Position numbers and translations under genes: made by a program
Source of the DNA: Mycobacteriales bacterium
GTDB lineage: Bacteria > Actinomycetota > Actinomycetes > Mycobacteriales > QHCE01
Direction: 5' to 3'
Assembly (NCBI GenBank): GCA_013362805.1
Contig: JABFVL010000022.1
Location: 1-41,793, forward strand
DNA length: 41,793 nt
Notes under the pieces: model-generated
Told to the model about the DNA's origin: nothing
The model's input: only the letters and a program-made list of their open reading frames with translations
Database searches by the model: none
In this document: in pieces, positions 1-8,890 of the stretch
Layout of the letters: every line of letters starts with the position of its first letter
How positions within the stretch are numbered: position 1 is the first letter of the stretch

Positions 1-208
1 AGCGCAGATTGTCCATCACCACATCGGGACGAGTGAAGTCGACGACAACCTGTGCCCCAGCGTCGGCAACATTAAACAACATCTCATCCACATCGACCAT
101 CGCGACCAAGTCGAGATCAGACGCTGCATCTACTGCTTGGCACACCTGGGTGCCCATGCGGCCCCGAGCACCCAATACGCCCACTCGCACCGGCTCAGTC
201 TCAGTCAT
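1..208 (-). CDS. dapB: 4-hydroxy-tetrahydrodipicolinate reductase, N-terminal part (partial)
   Basis: Only the first 69 codons lie in the window; the rest runs off the left edge. DapB reduces 4-hydroxy-tetrahydrodipicolinate with NAD(P)H in the lysine/diaminopimelate pathway, so it feeds peptidoglycan synthesis in the cytoplasm. The visible part is the Rossmann nucleotide-binding start: VRVGVLGARGRMG, with the GxxGxxG loop near residues 13-18, then LVAMVD and VVVDFTRPD, both typical of the family. The ATG at 208 has GGGAG four bases upstream. That Shine-Dalgarno sequence overlaps the stop codon of the M16 peptidase gene, which ends 8 nt before, so the two are probably co-transcribed and coupled. 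The identification is firm; nothing can be said about the C-terminal half. Confidence 0.95.
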   Translation of the reverse strand, partial: MTETEPVRVGVLGARGRMGTQVCQAVDAASDLDLVAMVDVDEMLFNVADAGAQVVVDFTRPDVVMDNLR

Positions 209-216
209 GACGCTCC

Positions 217-1494
217 CTATAGTTGCTCGTCTGTGATGGGGCCGACGACATTAACCGATCGAGGGCCACCCAAAAGCTCTTCCGACAGTGCCGCCACTTG
301 ATCCACGGTGACGTTTTTCGTACGCCGCAACAGTTCGTCAATGTCCACGAACTCGCCGAACAAGAGTTCGTCGGTTGCGATACGACCCATCCGAGAACCA
401 GCGTCTTCGAGTCCCAGCACCGTCGCACCACACAGCATGCCAATGCCACGTTCGACTTCCTGCGGCATCAGGCCCTTTTTCGCGACGTTATCAAGCTGTC
501 CGCTCAGCACGCCCAACACTTCGTTCGCTTTATCGGGCGCACAGCCCGCATACACTCCCAAGTATCCGGTGTCTGAATATTGGTTGTCGAAGGCGTACAC
601 ACTGTAGGCCAGCCCACGACGTTCCCGAATCTCTTGAAAGAGCCGGCTGCTCATGCCACCACCGAGCACCTGCGTCAGCACATTAAGCGCGTATCGGCGC
701 TCGTCACGACGATTAATCCCACGTCCGCCAACCACGAGGTGCGCCTGCTCGGTGTCTTTGTGGTGAACCGTCGTGGTAAGCGCAGGGCCCTGTGAAAAAG
801 CATTCTTGGGTAGCGCCACATTCGAGTTCCGCATCACGTTAAAAGCGGACTTCACATAGTCGACAACCTCATCGTGCGAGAGGTTGCCAGCAGCCGCGAT
901 GACCATATTCGCCGGCTGATACCGCGCCCGGTAAAACTCGAACAGCGCATCTCGATGCATTGCTTGAATTGTTGCCACGCCGCCATGAACTGGGCGCCCC
1001 AAGGGATGTTCCCCAAAGGTCGAGGCGGCAAAAAGATCGAGAACCAAATCTTCTGGTTCATCGGCACTCATCGCGATTTCTTCAATCACCACACCGCGCT
1101 CGATTTCCATTTCGGATTCGGGCAGCGTCGATGAGGTGACCATGTCACAGATGACATCAATCGCGAGCGGCAAATCACGATCTAGCACCCGCGCGTAATA
1201 ACACGTGTATTCCTTGGTGGTGTATGCGTTGGTTTCGCCGCCCACCGCCTCTATTTGGGACGTGATGTCCCAAGCCGTGCGGCTTGTTGTTCCCTTGAAC
1301 AACAGATGTTCCAAAAAGTGCGCCGCTCCATGCAGGCCCTCGGGTTCATCCCGTGAACCCACATCTACGTAGACGCCAAAACTCGCGCTGCGCATCGCCG
1401 GCAGAGCTTCGGTGATGATGCGCAAACCGTTATCAAGCACGGTACGACGGACAGTGCCGCCATACCGTGCTTGACTCAATGTTGAGGTGTGCAC
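217..1494 (-). CDS. M16 family zinc metallopeptidase (processing-peptidase-like)
   Basis: This is a 425-residue single-unit M16 (inverzincin) peptidase, the usual size for bacterial PepR/YmxG-type proteins. The inverted zinc motif HxxEH is present as HFLEH (residues 59-63), and the third zinc ligand is expected in VVIEEIAM (about residue 139), 76 residues later. A C-terminal M16 domain follows, with RGLAYSVYAF, typical of the substrate-binding half. Catalytic residues are intact, so an active cytoplasmic oligopeptidase is expected; its substrate is unknown. The GTG start lies 3 nt after the pnp stop with no clear Shine-Dalgarno, suggesting translational coupling to pnp. A TTG four codons downstream is an alternative start. 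The pnp-M16-dapB order is standard in Actinobacteria. Confidence 0.93.
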   Translation of the reverse strand: MHTSTLSQARYGGTVRRTVLDNGLRIITEALPAMRSASFGVYVDVGSRDEPEGLHGAAHFLEHLLFKGTTSRTAWDITSQIEAVGGETNAYTTKEYTCYYARVLDRDLPLAIDVICDMVTSSTLPESEMEIERGVVIEEIAMSADEPEDLVLDLFAASTFGEHPLGRPVHGGVATIQAMHRDALFEFYRARYQPANMVIAAAGNLSHDEVVDYVKSAFNVMRNSNVALPKNAFSQGPALTTTVHHKDTEQAHLVVGGRGINRRDERRYALNVLTQVLGGGMSSRLFQEIRERRGLAYSVYAFDNQYSDTGYLGVYAGCAPDKANEVLGVLSGQLDNVAKKGLMPQEVERGIGMLCGATVLGLEDAGSRMGRIATDELLFGEFVDIDELLRRTKNVTVDQVAALSEELLGGPRSVNVVGPITDEQL

Positions 1495-1497
1495 CCG

Positions 1498-3678
1498 TTA
1501 GTCGTCGCTCTTGACCTTGTCGAGGCTGATCTTGCCTCGCGAGTCGATCTCAACGATCTCAACCTGCACCTTGTCGCCCACATTCACGACGTCTTCTACT
1601 TTGTTGACCCGCTTACCATCGCCCAGCTTGGAGATGTGCAACAGCCCATCTTTGCCAGGAACCAACGAGATAAAGGCACCGAACGCGGCGGTCTTAACGA
1701 CCGTGCCGAGGTAACGTTCCCCTACCTTTGGCATGGTTGGGTTCGCGATGGCGTTGATGCGCTCGACAGCGGCTTGAGCTGATGGGCCATCAGAAGCGCC
1801 CACGTAAATCGTGCCAGCGTCTTCAATGGTGAGTTCCGCGCCAGTCTCGTCCTGGATAGCGTTAATCATTTGTCCCTTAGGACCAATGACCGCTCCAATC
1901 TTGTCCACTGGAATGGTTACCGTGGTGACCCGCGGCGCCAGTGGCGACAGTTCATCGGGCTTGTCGATCGCGGACTGCATGACATCGAGGATGGTCAAGC
2001 GCGCGTTACGTGCTTGACGCAAAGCCGCTGCCAGCACATCTGATGGAATTCCATCGAGCTTGGTGTCCAACTGGAGCGCTGTCACGAACTCGGCGGTTCC
2101 AGCAACCTTGAAGTCCATGTCACCGTAGGCGTCTTCGGCTCCAAGAATGTCGGTCAGCGCAACGTATTCAGTTTTGCCATCGACGGTGTCCGAGATCAAG
2201 CCCATCGCGATGCCGGCAACAGGTGCTTTCAATGGAACACCAGCGTTGAGCAAACTGAGCGTGCTCGCACACACCGAGCCCATTGATGTTGAACCATTGG
2301 AGCCCAGTGCCTCAGAGACCTGGCGAATCGCGTAGGGGAATTCTTCGCGGCTCGGCAGAACTGGAACTAGCGCACGCTCGGCCAATGCGCCGTGACCGAT
2401 TTCGCGACGCTTGGGTGAACCCACTCGCCCAGTTTCTCCAACCGAGTAGGGCGGGAAGTTGTAGTGGTGCAGATAGCGCTTGGTTTTATCTGGCGCCAAA
2501 GTGTCGAGCGCCTGCTCCATCCGCAACATGTTCAAAGTGGTGACACCAAGAATTTGGGTTTCTCCACGCTCGAACAACGCCGAACCGTGTACACGGGGCA
2601 GGATCTCGACCTCGGCCTCAAGAGGACGGATGTCGGTGAGTCCACGACCGTCGATGCGCACCTTGTCGCGGAGAACCCGCTGGCGCACCAGCTTCTTTGT
2701 GAGTGCTTTAAGAGCGCCACCGAATTCTTTCTCGCGACCCTCAAATTCGGTCCGCTCGGCCAAGGCGGCGACCACGGAGTCTTTGATGCGATCCAGCTCG
2801 GCTTCACGTTCCTGCTTGCCAGCTATACGCAAGGCGGCGTCAAGGTCGTCGCTGGCGATTTGTGTGACAACCTCGAATACGTCGTCCTGGTATTCAAGGT
2901 AGGTGGGGAAGGTGCCTACAGGCTTTGCTGCTTTGCTCGCCAATGCGCTCTGCGCGGCGCACAACGACTTGATGTGTGGCTTAGCCGCTTCCAAACCAGC
3001 CGCGACAACTTCCTCGGTGGGCGCTGGGTCGCCGCCGGCGACCAGAGCGATTGTTTGCTCGGTGGCTTCGGCTTCCACCATCATGATGGCCACATCGCCA
3101 TTGTCGAGAACCCGACCGGCGACGACCATGTCGAAGGTCGCTTTGGCCAGCTCATCGTGAGTGGGGAATGCGATCCAGGCACCGCCGACAAAGGCAACCC
3201 GGGTGGCGCCGATTGGGCCGGAGAAAGGCAACCCGGCCAGCTGCGTCGACAAGGAAGCCGCGTTGATGGCCACCACGTCATACAGCGTGTCGGGATCCAG
3301 GGCCATCACCGTGCAGACAACCTGAACCTCGTTGCGCAGGCCCTTCACAAAGCTGGGACGCAAGGGACGGTCGATCAGACGGCAGGTCAGGATCGCGTCT
3401 TCACTTGGTCGACCTTCGCGGCGGAAGAACGAGCCGGGAATCCGACCAGCCGCGTACATGCGTTCTTCCACATCTACGGTCAGTGGGAAGAAATCAAAAT
3501 GTTCTTTGGGCTGCTTAGATGCCGTGGTAGCGGAAAAGACAAGCGTGTCGCCTAGCGAGGCGGTAGCACTTCCGGCGGCTTGACGGGCGAAACGGCCGGT
3601 GGAAAACACAACTTCGCGTTTGCCATGTTCACCGTTGTCAATTTCGGCAACGGCTTCATAAATGGGGTGTTCCGACAT
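1498..3678 (-). CDS. pnp: Polyribonucleotide nucleotidyltransferase (PNPase)
   Basis: PNPase degrades RNA 3' to 5' by phosphorolysis and can also add tails; in actinomycetes it was described as guanosine pentaphosphate synthetase GpsI. The 726-residue protein shows the family layout: two RNase PH-like domains separated by an all-helical domain, a KH domain (about 585-651, GxxG loop as IGPKGQ) and a C-terminal S1 domain (652-726). The second core has [13 protein letters not shown] and [10 protein letters not shown], typical of the catalytic half. The frame is open further upstream, but ATG at 3678 is chosen because AAGGAG lies six bases before it and [14 protein letters not shown] matches the family N-terminus. 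A leader of about 170 nt with hairpins precedes it, and the rpsO terminator lies upstream. Confidence 0.97.
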   Translation of the reverse strand: MSEHPIYEAVAEIDNGEHGKREVVFSTGRFARQAAGSATASLGDTLVFSATTASKQPKEHFDFFPLTVDVEERMYAAGRIPGSFFRREGRPSEDAILTCRLIDRPLRPSFVKGLRNEVQVVCTVMALDPDTLYDVVAINAASLSTQLAGLPFSGPIGATRVAFVGGAWIAFPTHDELAKATFDMVVAGRVLDNGDVAIMMVEAEATEQTIALVAGGDPAPTEEVVAAGLEAAKPHIKSLCAAQSALASKAAKPVGTFPTYLEYQDDVFEVVTQIASDDLDAALRIAGKQEREAELDRIKDSVVAALAERTEFEGREKEFGGALKALTKKLVRQRVLRDKVRIDGRGLTDIRPLEAEVEILPRVHGSALFERGETQILGVTTLNMLRMEQALDTLAPDKTKRYLHHYNFPPYSVGETGRVGSPKRREIGHGALAERALVPVLPSREEFPYAIRQVSEALGSNGSTSMGSVCASTLSLLNAGVPLKAPVAGIAMGLISDTVDGKTEYVALTDILGAEDAYGDMDFKVAGTAEFVTALQLDTKLDGIPSDVLAAALRQARNARLTILDVMQSAIDKPDELSPLAPRVTTVTIPVDKIGAVIGPKGQMINAIQDETGAELTIEDAGTIYVGASDGPSAQAAVERINAIANPTMPKVGERYLGTVVKTAAFGAFISLVPGKDGLLHISKLGDGKRVNKVEDVVNVGDKVQVEIVEIDSRGKISLDKVKSDD

Positions 3679-3720
3679 ATGCGGCTCCTTCGTATTTTTT
3701 AGCTGAAGGAAATGCTCGCC

Positions 3721-3769
3721 TAGCCGGCCCGTGCCGGTCATCGATCGAAGCTCCCGCGCATCTCGCGGG
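3721..3769 (-). promoter_or_regulatory. Two hairpins in the pnp 5' leader
   Basis: Between the rpsO terminator and pnp the minus-strand RNA can form two compact hairpins. One has arms CCCGCG/CGCGGG (3753-3758 with 3764-3769, 5-nt loop); the other has arms CCGGC/GCCGG (3724-3728 with 3733-3737, 4-nt loop). In other bacteria pnp leaders are structured and cut by RNase III for autoregulation; a similar role here is inference only. A start upstream of pnp lies in frame through this region, but no family similarity supports coding. Confidence 0.4.
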
Positions 3770-3854
3770 CGCCACTACCGAGGACCGGACTGACGGTTAC
3801 CGATAGCTAACGAATCACACCCTCAGCTTGGCTCAGTGACCTTCACCGAGCGCC

Positions 3855-3887
3855 AAAAAGAGCGTGGCACCGGTTGGCACCACGCTC
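3855..3887 (-). terminator. Rho-independent terminator after rpsO
   Basis: The stem GAGCGTGG (3860-3867) pairs perfectly with CCACGCTC (3880-3887). On the minus strand it is followed by five U residues (3855-3859), just 10 nt beyond the rpsO stop. It should separate rpsO transcription from pnp, at least partly. Confidence 0.85.
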
Positions 3888-3896
3888 CATGTGCAC

Positions 3897-4166
3897 CTAG
3901 CGGCGCAGACCCAGGGCCTCGATCAACGCACGGTAGCGGCTGATGTCGACCTTGGCGAGGTATTTCAGTAGCCGACGACGACGGCCGACAAGCAGCAAGA
4001 GGCCACGGCGGCTGTGGTGGTCGTGTGGGTGAGTCTTCAAATGAGCGGTGAGGTCATTGATGCGCTTGGTGAGCATCGCCACCTGGACCTCGGGCGAACC
4101 CGTGTCGTCACTGCCGGTTTTGAACTTGCCAATGATCTCTTGCTTTTCTTCAGTAGCGAGCGCCAC
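3897..4166 (-). CDS. rpsO: 30S ribosomal protein S15
   Basis: S15 binds the central domain of 16S rRNA early in small-subunit assembly. From the GTG at 4166 the product is 89 residues, exactly the usual length, and contains [30 protein letters not shown] and [12 protein letters not shown], all hallmark S15 segments. The frame is open to 4223, but AGGAAG lies seven bases before the GTG and the extra 19 residues have no counterpart in the family, so the longer form is rejected. It sits between ribF and pnp as in most bacteria and has its own terminator. Confidence 0.97.
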   Translation of the reverse strand: MALATEEKQEIIGKFKTGSDDTGSPEVQVAMLTKRINDLTAHLKTHPHDHHSRRGLLLLVGRRRRLLKYLAKVDISRYRALIEALGLRR

Positions 4167-4299
4167 GAAATTCTTCCTCTTCACAATAGGTGCGCTCTCG
4201 GTCTTCCTCACGAGAGCAGACAATCACGCAAATAACACAATGCCATGACAGGCTATCAGGGGCCAGCCCACGCCCCGCGCAAGCCCCAACGGAGGAAAG

Positions 4300-5235
4300 C
4301 TAGCTCAACAAATCCCGGGTGAGCGCCACATCAGCCTCAATAGCGGCGATCAGCGACTCCAAGGAGTCAAACCGGACCATATCCCGCAGCCGATCCACAA
4401 ATTCGATCGCTACATGCTCTCCATAAATGTCAGCATCGAAATCCAGCACATACGCCTCAAGGCGCCGGGATGTTCCCGCGAAGGTTGGGTTCGACCCGAT
4501 GCTGATCGCGGCGCGATATTCCTTGCCCGCTCGACGCATCCAACCCGCATAGATGCCGTCCGCTGGCATCGCGGCATAAGGATGAGCTTCCAGATTCGCG
4601 GTCGGGAAACCTAGTTCGCGCCCACGCTGGTCCCCACGGACAACCACGCCCTCAACCATGTGCGGCCGACCCAAAGCCCGGGCCGCGGCGACCACGTCGC
4701 CGGCAGCTACACAGGCCCGAATGTAGGTGGAGGAAAAAATTTGTGGCTCCGCGTCACCCTCATCAAGAACCAAGGGAAAACCATGAGCCGCGAACCCGAA
4801 GCGAGCGCCCAGTTCGGCCAAGGTCTGCACCGAACCCACGGCTTTGTGACCGAAGCGGAAATTCTCTCCGACAATGACTGTAGCGGCGTGGAGATGACTC
4901 ACCAGCACCTCATGTGCGAATCGCTCCGGGGAAAACTGGCTCAACTCCACTGTGAATGGCAACATGCACAGGCCATCTACCCCCAAATCGGCGATCAAAT
5001 CGGCCCGCCGCTGCGCGGAGGTCAACATCGGGGGGTGGCTTCCAGGTCGAACCACCTCAGCGGGATGCGGATCAAAGGTGACTACCACTGAGCTCAAACC
5101 ACGCTCAGCGGCCGTGTCCACCACATGTTTGATGACTTGCTGATGCCCCCGATGAACACCATCGAAAACGCCAATAGTGACCACCGAGCGACCCCAGTCG
5201 CTCGGTGTATTTTCTACACCCCGCCACGCACGCAT
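4300..5235 (-). CDS. ribF: Bifunctional riboflavin kinase / FMN adenylyltransferase
   Basis: RibF phosphorylates riboflavin to FMN and adenylates FMN to FAD. The 311-residue protein has the N-terminal nucleotidyltransferase domain with IGVFDGVHRGH (21-31), GENFRFGH (123-130) and SSTYIR (168-173), then the C-terminal kinase domain with GRELGFPTANL (PTAN at 211-214), the ATP/flavin-binding motif. ATG at 5235 is chosen because MRAWRGVE...DWGRSVVTIG matches actinobacterial RibF starts; a GTG at 5274 would add 13 residues without family support. Upstream is the first diguanylate cyclase gene, ending 45 nt before; downstream is rpsO. Both catalytic domains look intact. Confidence 0.96.
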   Translation of the reverse strand: MRAWRGVENTPSDWGRSVVTIGVFDGVHRGHQQVIKHVVDTAAERGLSSVVVTFDPHPAEVVRPGSHPPMLTSAQRRADLIADLGVDGLCMLPFTVELSQFSPERFAHEVLVSHLHAATVIVGENFRFGHKAVGSVQTLAELGARFGFAAHGFPLVLDEGDAEPQIFSSTYIRACVAAGDVVAAARALGRPHMVEGVVVRGDQRGRELGFPTANLEAHPYAAMPADGIYAGWMRRAGKEYRAAISIGSNPTFAGTSRRLEAYVLDFDADIYGEHVAIEFVDRLRDMVRFDSLESLIAAIEADVALTRDLLS

Positions 5236-5280
5236 GAACCAAACCTTACCGCCCTTGCCATGCCTGGCTATCACTAGCGT

Positions 5281-7002
5281 TTACTCCAGATGCGCCTGAT
5301 GAGGGGTATGGCAAACCCGGTTGCGCCCAGTTTTCTTTGCCTCGTACAGCGCGGCATCAGCTGCCGCTGTCAGCGACACGGCATCGGCCCCAGGCTGCGC
5401 CAAGGCCACGCCAGCGCTGATGGTCACGGTCAGCTCGGGTGCGATGTGGGTGACGTCGAGTTCGGAAACCGAGATACGAAGCCGCTCAGCGACACGTATG
5501 CCATCATCCAATTCGGTGGCCGGCAAAATCACCGCGAACTCTTCACCGCCCACACGGCACGCGATGTCGCTGGTTCGGCAATGGCGGGCGAGCTCGCGCG
5601 CCACCACTCGCAGAACCGCATCGCCAGTGAGGTGCGAATGTTCATCGTTAATGCGTTTGAAGAAGTCGATGTCAGAAATGACCAGGCACAACGGCTCATC
5701 ACGCAGCTCGGCTTGAATAAGCCCTCTGGCAAGTTGCGCATCAAAATGTCGGCGATTAGCCAGGCCGGTAAGCGAGTCGGTGTGAGCCAACCGTTCCATC
5801 GCCAAACGTTCACCGGCAAGGCGACGATGCTGCCGTGCCAGCTGCACGAGATGCAACTGAGCGCCACCAGATTCCAATAACGGCACAGCTGCCCGTTCCG
5901 CTTCCAATCTCGCGGCCGCTACCTGGTCTTCGCGCTCCACGCTCGCGTCGCGCAACCGGAGCTCCACCGCGAGCAGCTTCTTGTGCATGCCCAAAGCCGA
6001 TGCCACGTCTTCGGAACGTTCGTAGGCTTCCACGAGCAATCGCAAGGTGGCCGCGGTGTCGTAGGTGAGTTCCCATTGATCGAACAAGGCCAGCGCCCGC
6101 AACAGATACCCGATCGCGCGCTTCAGATCACCACGTACCGCGTACGCCATACCAGCGGCGTTGAGCGCCGAGGCGAGTCGGTGGTCAAGCTCTACTTCAC
6201 CGGCACGGTGCAACGCGTCATCGGCGATCCGTACCGCGTCGTCGATGCGTCCGAGCCAACACAGCGGCACGACTTGACCAGCCAACGCGGCCGGTTCACG
6301 GCTGACATCGCCAGTGCGCCGGGTGCGGTCAACGGCGCGCGTGAAATCGGCGAGCGCGGAGTGGAACAGTTCTCGAGCCGCGTCGGCTTCACTAGCCTTA
6401 GCGGCCTGCACCCCCAGCAAAGACCTAACCTCGCCACAGTTGACGAGCGCGATGTTCAACGCGATGTCATCGCCCACGCTCTCGGCGAGTTCTGCGGCGG
6501 CGTGGTGCAGCGCCAGCGCATCAGACAAACGCCCCATGGTGCGCTCACCGTTTCCAAGCGCGGTAAGCACATGCGCTTCACCGCTTCGATCACCGAAGCG
6601 TCGAAAACCTTGTAGCGCGGCTTCTAAGTAAACAATCGCCCCACCGGGATCACCGAGGAATTCCAGTGCGATGCCAAATAGGTGATCGCAGTAGGCGAGT
6701 CCAAGCTCATCGTTGATTTTTGACGCCGCGTTATGCGCCTGGACCATTTGTGGATACGCAACTTTGGGGCCGGAGGTGAATAGCGAAACCCGCGCTTGTG
6801 ATCGCAGGGCCCGGGCCACCAGCACTGGGTCGCCTAGGCGGCACGCCGCATCCATTGCTTCGGTGATTCGTGGGCGAGCCGTGCGCGGATCGGTCAGCGC
6901 GACCCATTCGACCAACGTCATCAGGGCTTCCACGCGCTCATGCTCAGTAGTGGCAGCGGCTAACGCCGACATTAGTTCCACAGGCCACGATTCGGACGCC
7001 AC
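5281..7002 (-). CDS. TPR-like repeat protein with C-terminal GGDEF domain (diguanylate cyclase 1)
   Basis: This is a soluble 573-residue protein with no membrane segment. Residues 1-350 are helical repeats of TPR type (for example ALGNGERTMGRLSDALALHH and AGMAYAVRGDLKRAIGYLL), then a charged helix (350-405) leads into a GGDEF domain (about 405-565). The domain holds DSLTGLANRR (409-418), SDIDFFKRIND (443-453), the active-site loop GGEEF (485-489) and an RxxD inhibitory site (R476-D479) exactly five residues before it. It should therefore make cyclic di-GMP from GTP and be feedback-inhibited. The GTG start at 7002 has only a weak Shine-Dalgarno. A paralogue ends 26 nt upstream. The TPR half probably senses a protein partner; which one cannot be told. 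Confidence 0.9.
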   Translation of the reverse strand: MASESWPVELMSALAAATTEHERVEALMTLVEWVALTDPRTARPRITEAMDAACRLGDPVLVARALRSQARVSLFTSGPKVAYPQMVQAHNAASKINDELGLAYCDHLFGIALEFLGDPGGAIVYLEAALQGFRRFGDRSGEAHVLTALGNGERTMGRLSDALALHHAAAELAESVGDDIALNIALVNCGEVRSLLGVQAAKASEADAARELFHSALADFTRAVDRTRRTGDVSREPAALAGQVVPLCWLGRIDDAVRIADDALHRAGEVELDHRLASALNAAGMAYAVRGDLKRAIGYLLRALALFDQWELTYDTAATLRLLVEAYERSEDVASALGMHKKLLAVELRLRDASVEREDQVAAARLEAERAAVPLLESGGAQLHLVQLARQHRRLAGERLAMERLAHTDSLTGLANRRHFDAQLARGLIQAELRDEPLCLVISDIDFFKRINDEHSHLTGDAVLRVVARELARHCRTSDIACRVGGEEFAVILPATELDDGIRVAERLRISVSELDVTHIAPELTVTISAGVALAQPGADAVSLTAAADAALYEAKKTGRNRVCHTPHQAHLE

Positions 7003-7028
7003 GCGCTTAACCTAACAGCGAACCAACA

Positions 7029-8801
7029 TCACGCAATCAGGCGTGGGGCACTACCCAGCGAAGCCGGCGCCACGCACACCCGATCACGACCAGATTCTTT
7101 CGCCTGATAGAGCGCATCATCAGCGGCGCCGTATACCTGTTCTGGCACCGAGCCGGGCCCAAAAGCGGCGACACCCACACTTACAGTCACGATCATGTCT
7201 GGTCCGAGATCGCTCACATCGCATTCCCGTACCGCGCGCCTGAGCCGTTCCGCGGCCCCGATGGCAGCCTGCAAAGCCATGCCCGGCAGTAATAGAGCGA
7301 ACTCTTCACCGCCCACCCGCGCGGCCATATCACCACGACGACACGAGCGCTGCAAGGTGGCCGCGACGCGTCGTAGCACTTCATCGCCCACTAGATGGCT
7401 GAACTTGTCATTGATGACCTTGAATCGATCTATGTCCACAATGATCAAACTCAATGGCCGTCCGGTGAGTTCAGCGCGAATGGACATACGTTGCATTTGT
7501 GCGTCGAAACGCCGACGATTGGCCAGACCAGTGACCGCGTCGGTGTGGGCAAGACGCTGCAATTCGTCACGCTCTGCCAGCAGCGCTTGGTTAACGCGAA
7601 TCAATTCCGCGGCTTGAGCTCGGGGGTCCATCGAATTCCCCTCGGCCAGCTGCAAGCGTGCCCGCGCCACCTCCCGCTCACGCTTAGCGGTTTGCTCGCG
7701 AATGATCAGTTCAACGTCCAGCAACCGCTTGTGATAGTCCAGTGCGGCCCGCAGATCACCGGCGCTTTCTGAGGTTTCCACTAGTCCACGGAGCACCAGA
7801 GCCGCATCGGTTGGCCGAATCCACGCACCGCATTCTTCGAGCGCGCTTCTGAAAATGTTGTGGGCAATTCGGTGATCGCCCACCGCCAGATGGGTTTGCC
7901 CGGCATAGCACCGCGCCGAGCCCAAGGACTGTTGTAGCCCCGTGGCCAATGCCAAAACGATGCCAGCCTCAGCCTCGGCAATCGCAGCTTTTTCTCTACC
8001 CAAATAGGCAAGAACCAACGAATTCAACCCGGCAAGTCGTGCCTGCAAATGACGGTGTCCCAAGTCGATAAGCCGCCGCCGCAAGACCACCAGCTCGTCA
8101 TGGACTATTTCCAATATGTTGATGGCCGGTTCATTTTTTCCTTCGTTGAAGGCTTGCAGCGCGATGTTGATCCGGGCTTCAGCGGCATTCATCCACGCCA
8201 AAACATGTGAACCGGGCCGATCAGCGGCGACAGCAAGTTCGGCGGCACGTTGATACAGCCTGAGCGCGTCATGGTGATGCGCCGAGAGTGACTGTTGAAC
8301 GCCGAACGTGTTTAGGCATCGGGCTTGACCACCGAGGTCTCCGAAACGCCGGAAGACAGTCAGGGCACGGTCAATCAGCAAAATAGTGCCGCTGGAATCG
8401 CCGAGCCGCTCCAGGGCGACTCCGGCCATTAAGTCACACCATGCGGCTTCGATGGGGCGAGCTTGGGCGGCGAAGTTCACGCCGATGCGAGTGAGTTCGT
8501 AGTAGTGGTCTTCTGTTCGTGTTGGGTCTTCGCGCGCCAACATTTCAGCAACCGCTTTGGCATATCGAGCTTTACCGAGCAGCACGTGATCGCCTAGCAC
8601 CTGAGCCTGAGCCAAGGCCTGAGCTGCGGTCGCGGTGGCTCTACCCCGATCCGTTTCGATGTACCACAAACTGAGTCGAATCAGCGCGGCTACTCGCTGT
8701 CGAAGGTCGGGAGCCAGCGCGACATAGGTTTCGAGCTCGACAGTGTGGTTAATGGGAACGAGACTGTGTGGCGTGTGGGTCGGTTCGACGACGTTCACCA
8801 T
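7029..8801 (-). CDS. TPR-like repeat protein with C-terminal GGDEF domain (diguanylate cyclase 2)
   Basis: At 590 residues this is a paralogue of the next gene in the operon, with the same plan. Helical TPR-like repeats fill about 30-370 and share landmarks such as RRFGDLGGQA and DYHKRLLDVEL. A coiled-coil-like linker follows (365-418), then a GGDEF domain (418-578). Active-site features are complete: DAVTGLANRR (421-430), VDIDRFKVIND (455-465), GGEEF (497-501) and an I-site RxxD at 488-491. It should synthesise cyclic di-GMP in the cytoplasm. ATG at 8801 is preceded by AAGGGGTGAG. An 89-nt gap to truB contains a TTGACT hexamer (8885-8890) that could be a -35 element, so the pair may form its own transcription unit. 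Confidence 0.9.
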   Translation of the reverse strand: MVNVVEPTHTPHSLVPINHTVELETYVALAPDLRQRVAALIRLSLWYIETDRGRATATAAQALAQAQVLGDHVLLGKARYAKAVAEMLAREDPTRTEDHYYELTRIGVNFAAQARPIEAAWCDLMAGVALERLGDSSGTILLIDRALTVFRRFGDLGGQARCLNTFGVQQSLSAHHHDALRLYQRAAELAVAADRPGSHVLAWMNAAEARINIALQAFNEGKNEPAINILEIVHDELVVLRRRLIDLGHRHLQARLAGLNSLVLAYLGREKAAIAEAEAGIVLALATGLQQSLGSARCYAGQTHLAVGDHRIAHNIFRSALEECGAWIRPTDAALVLRGLVETSESAGDLRAALDYHKRLLDVELIIREQTAKREREVARARLQLAEGNSMDPRAQAAELIRVNQALLAERDELQRLAHTDAVTGLANRRRFDAQMQRMSIRAELTGRPLSLIIVDIDRFKVINDKFSHLVGDEVLRRVAATLQRSCRRGDMAARVGGEEFALLLPGMALQAAIGAAERLRRAVRECDVSDLGPDMIVTVSVGVAAFGPGSVPEQVYGAADDALYQAKESGRDRVCVAPASLGSAPRLIA

Positions 8802-8890
8802 CGTGTTGTTCTCACCCCTTGCTACAGCGCTACGAGTCGCACGGTAACAAGTCGATCACACTGCGAACAGTCGCAAGAAAGTTCAGTCAA

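Noticed and set aside
2464..3555. 363-codon plus-strand open frame opposite pnp
   Set aside because: It is antisense to the strongly supported pnp gene, has no recognisable motif, and is explained by codon bias of the gene on the other strand.
4167..4223. N-terminal extension of rpsO
   Set aside because: The extra 19 residues have no S15 counterpart, while the GTG at 4166 has AGGAAG at the right distance and gives the standard 89 residues.
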